Assembly: GCA_031119205.1 (NCBI GenBank)
Contig: JAVHYF010000017.1
Location: 26,482-90,481, forward strand
DNA from: Moraxellaceae bacterium
GTDB lineage: Bacteria; Pseudomonadota; Gammaproteobacteria; Burkholderiales; Rhodocyclaceae
Length of the DNA: 64,000 bases
Reading direction: 5' to 3'
Made by a program: the position numbers and the translations under genes. Numbering within the stretch: position 1 is the first letter of the stretch; each line of letters opens with the position of its first letter. Below are positions 41,101-48,763 of this stretch, piece after piece. The notes beneath the pieces were generated by a model, which saw only the letters and a program-made list of their open reading frames with translations, did no database searches and was not told the DNA's origin.

Positions 41101-43264
41101 AGCGCCAGTAGTACTGACGGTCTTCCTTGTACAGGCGGAAGGCGGCTTCGGCGGCCGCCACGATCTTGCCGGCTGCGTCGGTACGCACGACCTCGAACTC
41201 GGCCATGCTGCCCTCACGGGTGACGTTGCGCTCGAAGGCGGGGCGGATGCCGATCAGTGTCTTCGCCGGCCACCAGGTGCGTTCCAGCGAGCGCACCACC
41301 GGGCGGCCGCCGGACTCCAGCAGGCTGAAGCTGGCACGTGCCTTCATCGGCGATTGCAGTTTGCCGAGGGCCAGCGGGATGTCGACCTCCGCACGGCCTT
41401 CGTCGTCGAGCGTGGTTTCGTCGAGATCGCGGCGGGTCTTCGCGCTGTCGTCGGCGAAGTCGCCGAAGATGAAGCCGGGCCACTGTCGTGGCAGCGGGTT
41501 GGTGGCGCGTTCCACGGCGAGACTGGCGAGCAGGCGGTTGCCGGAGGCGGGCGCGCCGTAAAGGTAGTCACCGCGCACCTGCACGGCGAAGTCACCGTCA
41601 TCGGCCAGCGGCGCTTCGTCGCTCTTCAGGTCGAGCTTCATGCGCTCGGGCAGGAACTCCTCCACCTGGAAGCTCCATACCGTGTCGGCGCGCTTGGCCG
41701 CAGGGTCGGCCTTCGCTTCCAGCGTCCAGCGGCCGGTGGCGGCATCGGCCGGCAGCACGATGGCGCGCTGGAAGTAGCCGGGCGTGCGGGCGTCCGCTTG
41801 CCATACGGTGGACTGCACGACGTCGCCATCCGGTTTCTTCAGCTCCACCGTGATCGGGCTGGGCGGCAACACCTGGCCGTCGGCGTTGCGGGCGAGCATC
41901 GATGCGGTGAAGGTCTCACCCGGTCGGTAGAGATCGCGCCCGGCGTAGAGGAAGAGCTTGGCGTCACGCGGCAGGTGGCCGCCGATATCGAACTCGGACA
42001 GGTCCAGCCCGGGCTCGTGCAGCACCACCATCGACAGTTCCTTGCCGCGGCGGGCCAGCAGCAGGTGGGCCTTGTCCGGCACACCGGCCAGCGTCGCGCG
42101 GCCTTCGCCATCCACCTTGCCGCGCGCGATGGTCTTCGCCTCGGCGTCCAGCACTTCGATGTCGGCGCTGGTGATCGCCTCGCCGGTCTTCAGCGAGGTG
42201 GTGAACACATCCATCTGCTTGGCCTGACGGCGCACGTGCAGGCCGATGTCGCTGACGTAGAAGTAGGTGACCTGGTAGTTGTCGCCGAAGCGGCCGGGCT
42301 GGCTCATCACCGCCACGTAGATGCCCGGCTCCTTCAGCTCGGCAATCGTCTCCACCGGCAGGTGGGTGACCTTGCGGCGGTTCTGCTTGTCGTCGGTGAG
42401 GAAGCGGCCGAGATAGACGCTCTTCGACATCTCCTTCAGCTGGTTGAGCTGCCAGCCATAGGTGTTGCCCTTGAGGCGGTTGCGACGGCCGCTGTCCCAG
42501 TAGAACTCGTCCTCTTCCTCGTCGCTCTCGTCCGCCTTGATGCCGATGATGCGGCTGATGAACTGCGGGAACTGTGCCGGCTCGATGCGCAGGAACTGCA
42601 CATCCACTTCCGGCACGTTGATGGTCACGATGGGCAGGCCACCGTTCTGGCCAGCCGGCAGCACCGTGCCCTTGCTGGCGAAGTAATAGGTGGGCGCCAT
42701 GTCGGCGGAGGCGACGCGGCATTCGCGGGCGTTTTCCAGCGTGGTGCCACCTTCGCTGCGCAAGCTGGCCGAAACGGTGACGCGGAAGTTGCGCTGCGAG
42801 CTGATGTAGGGGAAGACCAGGGTGCGGCCATTGTTCTGCAGCACCCAGGTGTTGCGGACCACCTTGCCTGCTGGCGCGCTCTGCGCGACGTCGGTGAGCG
42901 GGACGGGGGCTGCAGAGTCGTTGCTGCCCTCATTGCCGCCTTCGTTACCGTCCTCGTTCTTGTCCGCTGCACCGAGATCGGTGACCTGCAGCAGGGTGTC
43001 GAAGGGCTGGTCGCGTTGCAGCGGCTCGTTGAAGCTGACCGACAGGGAGGGCTGGTCTTCGAACAGGCTGGCCTGGCAGGTGTCTGCCGCGAAGGCCGCG
43101 CCGGCTGCCGCCGTGCCGCCTGTGGCCGGGGTGGTGATGACGTCGCCACCAGCGCTCTGCGATGCAGTGCGATGCTTCAGCCACCAGGTTGCGCCGGCTC
43201 CGGCGACCGCGATGGCCGCGATGCCCGCAGCAATGATTGCCTTCGTCCGCAAGGACATCTGCAT
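38126..43264 (-). CDS. Bacterial alpha-2-macroglobulin, thioester-containing
   Basis: This 1712-residue protein belongs to the large YfhM-type bacterial alpha-2-macroglobulins, periplasmic protease traps. It has an N-terminal membrane helix (about residues 8-28) and no lipobox cysteine, so it appears anchored by the helix. Many MG domains follow, with the MG1/A2M_N region MLARNADGQVLPPSPI near 465. The thioester motif is CLEQ, Cys1217 to Gln1220, within YPYGCLEQTTSAAYP and followed by the alpha-toroid TED domain. A C-terminal receptor-binding-like domain ends the protein. The thioester is intact, so covalent trapping is expected. An acidic, low-complexity stretch (EDGNEGGNEGSND) lies near residue 110. 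Confidence 0.93.
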   Translation of the reverse strand: MQMSLRTKAIIAAGIAAIAVAGAGATWWLKHRTASQSAGGDVITTPATGGTAAAGAAFAADTCQASLFEDQPSLSVSFNEPLQRDQPFDTLLQVTDLGAADKNEDGNEGGNEGSNDSAAPVPLTDVAQSAPAGKVVRNTWVLQNNGRTLVFPYISSQRNFRVTVSASLRSEGGTTLENARECRVASADMAPTYYFASKGTVLPAGQNGGLPIVTINVPEVDVQFLRIEPAQFPQFISRIIGIKADESDEEEDEFYWDSGRRNRLKGNTYGWQLNQLKEMSKSVYLGRFLTDDKQNRRKVTHLPVETIAELKEPGIYVAVMSQPGRFGDNYQVTYFYVSDIGLHVRRQAKQMDVFTTSLKTGEAITSADIEVLDAEAKTIARGKVDGEGRATLAGVPDKAHLLLARRGKELSMVVLHEPGLDLSEFDIGGHLPRDAKLFLYAGRDLYRPGETFTASMLARNADGQVLPPSPITVELKKPDGDVVQSTVWQADARTPGYFQRAIVLPADAATGRWTLEAKADPAAKRADTVWSFQVEEFLPERMKLDLKSDEAPLADDGDFAVQVRGDYLYGAPASGNRLLASLAVERATNPLPRQWPGFIFGDFADDSAKTRRDLDETTLDDEGRAEVDIPLALGKLQSPMKARASFSLLESGGRPVVRSLERTWWPAKTLIGIRPAFERNVTREGSMAEFEVVRTDAAGKIVAAAEAAFRLYKEDRQYYWRYDDRRGWHSGYTEGNQLLESGRLALKARAKLTLPVEWGTYRLEITDPDTGLTARYRFYAGWGAQNADDIGNRPDRVQMKLAGVPAKPGSDVELTMLPPHDGEALVLVEADKVLWSRRVKVSTSGTTLRIPIDKSWNRSDMYVSAVVFRPGSEGDRVTPARAIGLTWLPLARDDRKLKVAITAPQRVEPEKRATAKIKVEGAAGKPAFVTVSAVDVGILNITSYKTPDPFDFFFGKHRFGIELTDIYGKLIEKMDGQRGKLKWGGDAGMRDTRSMPSKVKLIDLFSGPVQLNAQGEADVPLDVPDFNGTLRIMAVAATAESFGNAEREMTVAAPIVAEIATPRFISPGDTATLALDVTNMSGTPQQVNISLAAESPLRITGGSRSINLKDKQREILRFTAEPTEPYGLARITLDLRTAGAKPVVIKREFALQVQPPLPREHHNQRLRVEPGASITLDRNAAERYFRGSSTVSLSLSNKPPLNVNSLVKGLLDYPYGCLEQTTSAAYPHLFIDEAGAKAVGLTPRTREERTRFVEGAIGRIAGMQGAAGGYSLWGGNGSYEYWMTAYVSGFLMDARDAGFNVPAAMHKNAQDWMLDKLNNAGNYLPGIPEAILASNGANRQHDYDLLRNGHQRFAEMAHIGYTLAREQKAPLAVLRLLHDNHRKLARSPLPLVHLSLALRLMGDAKRADEALNEAMQRPYGIAANRGNYWGEWLGDYGSAIRDNALAYALLNRHEVQHPQRENLLLTVAERLGERQWYSTQERLALFLAARAAGGDASTPWQAELKTPAGTRPLTAASTLSQELQPADLSRGITLENKGPQAIYAELEASGFPLKPPAARSDVIEISRSWHTMNGQRWSGGPLKVGDMLIARVTVKAKQHIEDGLIVDHIPAGLEVENLNLSQGPQAGDFSIDGVNVAEAMNNSRIKHTEYRDDRFVTAAKLTFGESRFFYLLRVVTPGKFSVPAPYAEDMYRPEIRGIGVTPEPVTVVDPRQ

Positions 43265-43414
43265 GCCCGTCTCCCTGTGATGAGTGCGGGCACTCTAGCA
43301 GTGGTGCAGGGGTGGAGAAAGGGCGGCTTCGGGGCAGTGGTCGTGTCCGCGAGGGACGGTCGATTGCGGCGAGCGACGGTATGGCCCGAGCCATGCCATC
43401 GGGGTGCCCGGCAA

Positions 43415-44815
43415 TCAGTAGGAGAAGCTGTGGATTTCCTGGTCGCCCGAGGTCAAGCCGACGAAAGCGACCATGCGCTCGGCGGGCCGCCACTCCATCG
43501 GGCCGGTGCTGTAGGGATTGAACAGGTCCGGCGTGTTGAGTGCCTGGCGGGCCTGTTCCACGTCGTCGCTGGTGGCGCGCAGGCGTGCTGCCAGCAGGCT
43601 GGCGCGACGCAGTCCCTCCAGGTTGGCGACATTGGTGGCGTAGCGGTCGATGCGCGAATGCCCGATCGCGGTCAGGATCTTGCCGATCGGGTTGTAGGCC
43701 ATCCCGTACCACGGCGTCTTCAGCCCCTGCGCCTTGCTCTGCAGGGCCTGCACGCTGGCCATGGCGTCAGCTGTCTCGGCGATCGGCCGGTCCAGTGCCA
43801 GCGCGACGTCCATGTACTGCTCGGCGATCTGGTTGCTGGTCGCCTGGTACTTGAACAGGCGGCTGGCGAAAGCGTGCTGGATCTGGCCGGCGAGATTGCG
43901 CTGGGCCGCATCTTCATCCACCGCGTCGCGGCGGCTCAGGTCCAGCGAGGTGTTGGCGTACAGCCACTCGCCGATCAGCGCCCAGGTCATGGAGCGCTCT
44001 TCCTCGCTGATCGGCTGTTGCCAGCCGGCGGGAATGAAGGCGGCCGTCTGCACGGGTGACAGCTTGCGCATGGCCAGGTTGGCGTACTGGAAGTGGCGCT
44101 TCAGCGCCGTGGCGGCGATGCTCTTGGTGGTGAGGGATTCGGTGTTGGCCAGCACCATGCGCCAGAAGCGGTGGTCGGCCTCCAGCAAGGCGCGGGCAGC
44201 TTCCGGCTTGCCGTCCCGTGCATGCACCCAGGCTTGCGCCAGCAGGACTTCGTGGGCGGGCATGACGCTCATCAGCTGGGTGGAGGCCGGCGCGGCACGT
44301 CCTTCCACCGGTCGTGGCTCCAGCCAGTCGCTGTTGGCGAGCAGGGCGCGATGACGATCCAGCAACCAGGCCTCGTCGGCCAGCCACTGGCGAACGACAT
44401 CGATCCTGGCGTCCAGCGCGTCGTCGCAGCGCGGCCCCATCAGGCGGCATTCGCTGAGCAGGTTGCGCAGGGCGGGCGGACGCTGCAGGGTCAGGGTCTG
44501 TTCCGGCGCGACGAGGGCGTGCAGTCCCTTGCCGGGCTGTTGCAGTGCGGCGTTGATCTGCGCCATGCGGTCGATGCCGATGCTGCGCGGGTCGTCTTCG
44601 CGCGCGGCGGCGAAACCCAGGGCGTACACGTAGGCGTTCTGCGCATCCTCAACAGGCGGGCGGCTCTGGCACATCAGCGTGAACTTGAGTGCCGACTCGG
44701 AGATCGGCTCGTCGTGGCGATTGACGAGCAGCAGCGCCAGCCCGGCCAGCGCGGTCAGCACCAGCAGGGACAGGAGGATCCACAAAGAGAGACGCAAGGC
44801 GCGGCTGGCAGCCAT
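43415..44815 (-). CDS. Membrane-anchored protein of unknown function
   Basis: A 466-residue protein with one N-terminal membrane helix (LWILLSLLVLTALAGLALLLV) and a long, mostly helical soluble domain with no motif I recognise. Two cysteine pairs (LMCQS; SECRLMGPRC) suggest a periplasmic location. The frame opens at a TTG at 44848, but ATG at 44815 puts the membrane helix at the extreme N-terminus and is preferred. It precedes the alpha-2-macroglobulin gene on the same strand by 150 nt, so it may belong to the same unit. Confidence 0.68.
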   Translation of the reverse strand: MAASRALRLSLWILLSLLVLTALAGLALLLVNRHDEPISESALKFTLMCQSRPPVEDAQNAYVYALGFAAAREDDPRSIGIDRMAQINAALQQPGKGLHALVAPEQTLTLQRPPALRNLLSECRLMGPRCDDALDARIDVVRQWLADEAWLLDRHRALLANSDWLEPRPVEGRAAPASTQLMSVMPAHEVLLAQAWVHARDGKPEAARALLEADHRFWRMVLANTESLTTKSIAATALKRHFQYANLAMRKLSPVQTAAFIPAGWQQPISEEERSMTWALIGEWLYANTSLDLSRRDAVDEDAAQRNLAGQIQHAFASRLFKYQATSNQIAEQYMDVALALDRPIAETADAMASVQALQSKAQGLKTPWYGMAYNPIGKILTAIGHSRIDRYATNVANLEGLRRASLLAARLRATSDDVEQARQALNTPDLFNPYSTGPMEWRPAERMVAFVGLTSGDQEIHSFSY

Positions 44816-44901
44816 CTGGCCGGAACGGGCGGGCGGAAAAGACCGCAAGTGTCGGCAAGCGCTGGGCGCGAGGCAACCACCTTGCCCTTGCGGGTATTGC
44901 T

Positions 44902-44921
44902 GCGCCGCCCGATGGCGGCGC
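44902..44921 (-). terminator. GC hairpin downstream of PAS-GGDEF gene
   Basis: GCGCCGCC pairs with GGCGGCGC across a 4-nt loop, 8 nt after the minus-strand stop at 44929. There is no T-tract, so it may only stabilise or pause. Confidence 0.45.
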
Positions 44922-44928
44922 GCACGCC

Positions 44929-46395
44929 TCAGTCGGTCGCCAGGCCGTGGTGACGCCGGTCATTGCCCTGCTGCTGGTAGTGGGCGCGCTTGGCGGCGTA
45001 CATGGCTTCGTCCGCTCGCTGCACCGCCTGGATCAGGGCGCCGGCGTCCTCGCAGGTGCTGGTGCCGACAGCGAAGGACAGGCGCGGGCCGGTGTAGAAC
45101 TGGTTGTTCAGATCGGCCACGATATGGATGCGCTCGATGGCCTTCTCGGCGTCGTCGGCATTCGCGCCCGGCAGCAGGATGCCGAACTCGTCGCCACCGA
45201 TGCGCGCCACGCACTCGTTGTCGCCGATGGCTTTCTTCAAGGCTTCGCCGGCGCGACGCAGCAGGTCGTCACCGCCTGCGTGGCCGAGGTTGTCGTTGGC
45301 GACCTTCAGGCCGTTGAGGTCGACGATGATCACGCTGACCGGGTAAGGACCCTTGCGCATCAGGCGCGCCAGCTCTTCGTCGAAGTAGGCGCGGTTGTTC
45401 AGTTTGGTCAGCGGATCGTGGCGGCCGAGGAACTCCAGGTAGGCCTCGGCCTTCTTGCGCGCGGTGATGTCGGTGAGCGAGATCAGCACCCGTTCCCAGG
45501 TCTGTTCGTGACCCGGCAGCACCGAGAACTGCAGATGCACGTTCACCACCTGGCCGGACAGCGAATAGTTGATGGCTTCGCGCTGCTGGAAGAGCTGGCC
45601 GTTCCACAGGTCGATCAACTGCTCGGAGAAATGCTGGTGCATGTCGTCGCGGAAGATCTTGCCCAGGTTGCCGAGGATGGCCTCCTTGTTGGTTGCGCCG
45701 AACATCTTCAGCGTCTGCCGGTTGATGTCGATGACGTGGATCTCGTTCATGCAGTGGGTGACGAACTCCGGGTGCACGTTCAGGAAAGTGCGGAAGTCCT
45801 GGATGCCCATGCCGCGCACATCCTCGATCATGCGGCGGATGCCGCTGAAGTCCTCCACCCACAGCGACACCGGTGAGTGCTCGAACAGCCCCAGCGCGTA
45901 CTGCTCGCTGTGCTTCACACGCTGCTCGGCCTGCACGCGGGCGGTGATGTCTTCCAGCGCGATGATGACCCGCGACCAGTCGTGTTCATGGCCCGGCACG
46001 ACGTGGGCATTCACCAGTACGTCGATGCGGCGGCCATCCAGCGCGTAGTTCACGCTCTGGCTGGCGAAGCCTTTGCCACCGCGCCACAGTTCGGCCATGT
46101 CATGGGCATGCTGGTCGTGCATGTCGTCGCGGAAGACACTGCCGAGGTTGGCGACGAGATGCCCGAAGTCCTGCGCGCCGAGCAACTTCAGCGTGCGCTG
46201 GTTGACTGCCAGCACGCGGATGGCGGCCGAACACTCCTCGACTGCTGCCGGGTTAGCCGCGAAGTGTGCGTCGATGTCCTCGACGCCCTCAGCCTTCCAT
46301 TGCGCGAACAGGTGATGGATGGCGCTGAAGTCCTCCAGCCACAGGGAAATCGGGGCGTGGTCGAACAGCGGGTCGAGGGGTGCGGGCGTGGTCAT
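44929..46395 (-). CDS. Tandem PAS-GGDEF diguanylate cyclase
   Basis: A 488-residue soluble protein with two homologous sensor modules of exactly 143 residues (11-153 and 171-313). Each begins with an LWxEDFSxI motif and contains NQRTLK, a FRDDMH loop and a PGHExxW segment, ending in the ITAR linker seen after PAS domains. The output domain has an intact GGDEF site (400-404). Its inhibitory RxxD site is replaced by GDNE, so product feedback through that site is unlikely. There are no membrane helices, so it senses a cytoplasmic signal. It is monocistronic. Confidence 0.9.
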   Translation of the reverse strand: MTTPAPLDPLFDHAPISLWLEDFSAIHHLFAQWKAEGVEDIDAHFAANPAAVEECSAAIRVLAVNQRTLKLLGAQDFGHLVANLGSVFRDDMHDQHAHDMAELWRGGKGFASQSVNYALDGRRIDVLVNAHVVPGHEHDWSRVIIALEDITARVQAEQRVKHSEQYALGLFEHSPVSLWVEDFSGIRRMIEDVRGMGIQDFRTFLNVHPEFVTHCMNEIHVIDINRQTLKMFGATNKEAILGNLGKIFRDDMHQHFSEQLIDLWNGQLFQQREAINYSLSGQVVNVHLQFSVLPGHEQTWERVLISLTDITARKKAEAYLEFLGRHDPLTKLNNRAYFDEELARLMRKGPYPVSVIIVDLNGLKVANDNLGHAGGDDLLRRAGEALKKAIGDNECVARIGGDEFGILLPGANADDAEKAIERIHIVADLNNQFYTGPRLSFAVGTSTCEDAGALIQAVQRADEAMYAAKRAHYQQQGNDRRHHGLATD

Positions 46396-46567
46396 GATGC
46401 GGAAAGTCTGAGAAACCTGGAAAGCGTGGGGACAGCAGCGTGGCTGTGCCTAAGCATAGGCGAGCCGGTGTGCGAGGGAAGGGTGGAACTGGCCGCGCGG
46501 CAGGGGCTTATTCGTGCGCGGAGCGCAGGGACGTCGTCTGTGGCCGACAGGGCGATCGCAGAATGCA

Positions 46568-46589
46568 GAACCGGGCCATAGCCCGGTTC
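46568..46589 (-). terminator. Hairpin downstream of the urease operon
   Basis: GAACCGGGC and its complement form a perfect 9-bp stem with a 4-nt loop, about 100 nt after the ureG stop. It is the best candidate for the end of the urea transcript, although the following sequence is not T-rich. Confidence 0.5.
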
Positions 46590-46632
46590 GCGGTGGAATT
46601 CAGCTGTTGAATCGCAGCGTTTGAATCGGTAG

Positions 46633-46670
46633 TTCGTTCGTGCTTCGTTCGTGCTTCGTTCGTGCTTCGT
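46633..46670. repeat. 11-bp tandem repeat after ureG
   Basis: TTCGTTCGTGC occurs three times head to tail (46633, 46644, 46655), followed by a partial fourth copy, within the gap between ureG and the hairpin. Confidence 0.9.
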
Positions 46671-46687
46671 CAGTGTGACGTCGGTTC

Positions 46688-47305
46688 TCAGTCTTTCATC
46701 AATCCCCGCTTCTCGATGAAGCGGACGATCTCTTCCAGGCTGTGGCCGGTCTTCATGTTGCTGAACAGGAAAGGGCGCTCGCCGCGCATCTTCTTCGCGT
46801 CGCGCTCCATCACTTCCAGCGAAGCGCCCACCATCGGTGCGAGGTCGATCTTGTTGATGATGAGCAGATCGCTCTTCATGATGCCGGGACCACCCTTGCG
46901 CGGAATCTTCTCGCCGGCGGCCACGTCGATCACGTACAGCGTGAGGTCGGACAGTTCCGGGCTGAAGGTCGCCGCCAGGTTGTCGCCACCGCTCTCGATG
47001 AGGATGATGTCCAGCCCGGGGTGCCGCAGGTTCATGCGGTGCACCGCCTCCAGGTTGATGGATGCATCCTCGCGGATGGCGGTGTGCGGGCAGCCACCGG
47101 TCTCCACGCCGATGATGCGGTCCGGCGATAGTGCCTCGTTGCGCACCAGGAACTGCGCGTCTTCCTCGGTGTAGATGTCGTTGGTGATCGCCGCGATGTT
47201 GTAGTGCTCGCGCAGGCGCTTGCACAGCGCAAGCGTCAACGCGGTCTTGCCGGAGCCGACAGGGCCGCCGATGCCGACGCGGAGAGGAGGGCGGGGTGTG
47301 CTCAT
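46688..47305 (-). CDS. ureG: Urease accessory GTPase UreG
   Basis: UreG is the SIMIBI-class GTPase that drives nickel delivery to apo-urease together with UreD, UreF and UreE. The 205-residue product has the P-loop [10 protein letters not shown] (about 14-23), the nickel-binding [13 protein letters not shown] (CPH motif), ESGGDNL and the base-recognition NKIDL. Length is standard. It is the last gene of the cluster; its AAGG ribosome site sits directly after the hairpin repeat at 47320-47400. Confidence 0.96.
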   Translation of the reverse strand: MSTPRPPLRVGIGGPVGSGKTALTLALCKRLREHYNIAAITNDIYTEEDAQFLVRNEALSPDRIIGVETGGCPHTAIREDASINLEAVHRMNLRHPGLDIILIESGGDNLAATFSPELSDLTLYVIDVAAGEKIPRKGGPGIMKSDLLIINKIDLAPMVGASLEVMERDAKKMRGERPFLFSNMKTGHSLEEIVRFIEKRGLMKD

Positions 47306-47319
47306 GTGTTGTTACCTTG

Positions 47320-47400
47320 GTGAAATGTGAAACGTGAGAAGTGAAACGTGGCGCGATGCGGACGGGTTTTCCGTTTCACGTTTCACCATTCACTTTTCAC
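47320..47400. repeat. GTGAAA-arm hairpin repeat, copy A (ureF-ureG gap)
   Basis: Two arms of about 29 nt, built of GTGAAA-like heptamers (GTGAAATGTGAAACGTGAG on the left) and their near-perfect inverted match on the right, surround a loop of about 22 nt. It begins 6 nt after the ureF stop and ends just before the ureG ribosome site. One of four related elements in this cluster. Confidence 0.9.
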
Positions 47401-47406
47401 TGTTCT

Positions 47407-48081
47407 TCAGGATCGGAACAGCCGCGTGTACTGCGTTTCGTGCTGGCTGCACAGGATGGCGAAATGCGGGGTGAAATTCTCCCAGTCGTCTTCGCCACGG
47501 GACAATGCCTCGTCGGCGATGGCCGGCAGCGCTTCGATGAGTCGCATCAGGATGCGCTGGCCGTCGGTCTGGCCCAGTGGCACCAGCTTCACCGCGCCCA
47601 TGACCTGGTTCTCCGCCCAGGCCCACAGGTAGGTGTCCAGCGCTTCGCGCGGCGGCAGCTCGCTGGCGGCAGCGGCCCACGCGGTCGGGAAGGCGATGTC
47701 CGTCATCGAGGCCAAGGTGGCGCGCTGGAAGGCCGGTGTGCCATCCAGGTCATTCAGCAAGCGTGCCAGCGAATAGCCCATCTGGATGGTCTCGGCGCGT
47801 AGCTCCGCGGTCTCGCGAGTGGCCAGGAAGGCGTCGTTCAGGCGCACGATGCGGGCGGCATCCTGCGTCCGCCAGGCGTCCAGCAAGGCATGCAGGGCGG
47901 GGCCTTCGCAGCGGGCCACGGCGAAGCGCGCCACCTGGGTGATCCAGCGCTCGGCTGTTGCTGCATCCGTCACGATGCCGGCTTCCACGGCGGACTCCAG
48001 CCCTTGCGAATAGCTGAACGCGCCCACCGGCAGGGCCGGGCTGGCGAGGTGCAGGAGGCGGAGCAGGGCGCGGGCTTCCAT
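47407..48081 (-). CDS. ureF: Urease accessory protein UreF
   Basis: UreF forms the UreDFG activation complex and acts as a scaffold between urease and UreG. The 224-residue helical protein has the family pattern LLHLASPALPVGAFSYSQGLE near the N-terminus and ends QYTRLFRS, matching the conserved QxxRLFRS C-terminus that is ordered on UreG/UreD binding. It begins with ATG at 48081, 44 nt after ureE. Confidence 0.94.
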   Translation of the reverse strand: MEARALLRLLHLASPALPVGAFSYSQGLESAVEAGIVTDAATAERWITQVARFAVARCEGPALHALLDAWRTQDAARIVRLNDAFLATRETAELRAETIQMGYSLARLLNDLDGTPAFQRATLASMTDIAFPTAWAAAASELPPREALDTYLWAWAENQVMGAVKLVPLGQTDGQRILMRLIEALPAIADEALSRGEDDWENFTPHFAILCSQHETQYTRLFRS

Positions 48082-48125
48082 GGTCTCTTTCAGGCTCGAC
48101 GGGTCGGCAGCGATTCAGCGGCGAC

Positions 48126-48617
48126 TCAGCGCCGGTACTCGTGGATGCGCCCGCTGTGACTCTGCTCGTGCGCTTCGTGATGATGGTGCGCGGCGTGGCC
48201 GCCATAGGCGCCGGCCTCGGGTTCGAAAGCAGCGGTCAGTTTCGTCAACGTCGCGCCCAGGCCTGCCAGCATCGCGCCCAGTACGTGGTCATCGAGGATG
48301 CGCAGGAAGCCTTCTTCCACCTGTACCGCGACGTGACGGTTGCCGAGGTGGTAGGCCGCTTTCGCCAGCTCGGTCGGCGTGGCGAAGCGTGCATCGAGCA
48401 CGGCCTCGGCTGCCGACTCCACCGCGATCACGCGGCCGTCACTACCCAGCAGGCGGTCGCCGCTCTTCAGGATGCCTCCACGCGGCAGGAACAGGCCGGC
48501 GTCTTCGCCACTCGCCAGTTTCGTGCGCAGGCGGCTCTTGCTGCGTGCCTCGAAGTCGAGGATCAGTTTCTCGTTTGCAGGTGCGTCGGTATGGCAGAAG
48601 GCTTCAATCAACAGCAT
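48126..48617 (-). CDS. ureE: Urease accessory protein UreE (nickel chaperone)
   Basis: UreE is the dimeric nickel chaperone that hands Ni2+ to UreG. The 163-residue product has an N-terminal peptide-binding domain containing [26 protein letters not shown] and a nickel-binding C-terminal domain with YHLGNRHV. The His-rich tail ([14 protein letters not shown], about residues 142-155) should bind several nickel ions. No clear ribosome site precedes its ATG at 48617; the 122-bp palindrome lies 24 nt upstream. Confidence 0.93.
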   Translation of the reverse strand: MLLIEAFCHTDAPANEKLILDFEARSKSRLRTKLASGEDAGLFLPRGGILKSGDRLLGSDGRVIAVESAAEAVLDARFATPTELAKAAYHLGNRHVAVQVEEGFLRILDDHVLGAMLAGLGATLTKLTAAFEPEAGAYGGHAAHHHHEAHEQSHSGRIHEYRR

Positions 48618-48641
48618 TTCTGTAATCGGAAATCAGAAAGT

Positions 48642-48763
48642 AAAAGTACGGGGAAACCGTAGCGAGCACGTCGAGATTGAAGCGAGAAACGCAGACGTAC
48701 GTGTTGTACGTCGAGTATCACAGCTTCAAGCCCGGCGTGCGCAGTAGGTTTATCCGTGCTTTT
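48642..48763. repeat. 122-bp ERIC-sized palindromic element between ureC and ureE
   Basis: An imperfect palindrome spanning the whole gap. Outer arms AAAAGTACGG / AAAAGCACGG, then AAACC, GCACG and TTGAAGC blocks, pair toward a central perfect stem GACGTAC-GTGTT-GTACGTC (48692-48710). Its right end abuts the ureC stop codon. In size and design it resembles ERIC/IRU elements, but the sequence is different from the enterobacterial consensus. Confidence 0.85.

Noticed and set aside
37856..44059. A 2067-codon open frame on the plus strand
   Set aside because: It is antisense to the alpha-2-macroglobulin and neighbouring genes, has low-complexity His/Gln/Arg-rich composition typical of GC-rich shadow frames, and matches no family.
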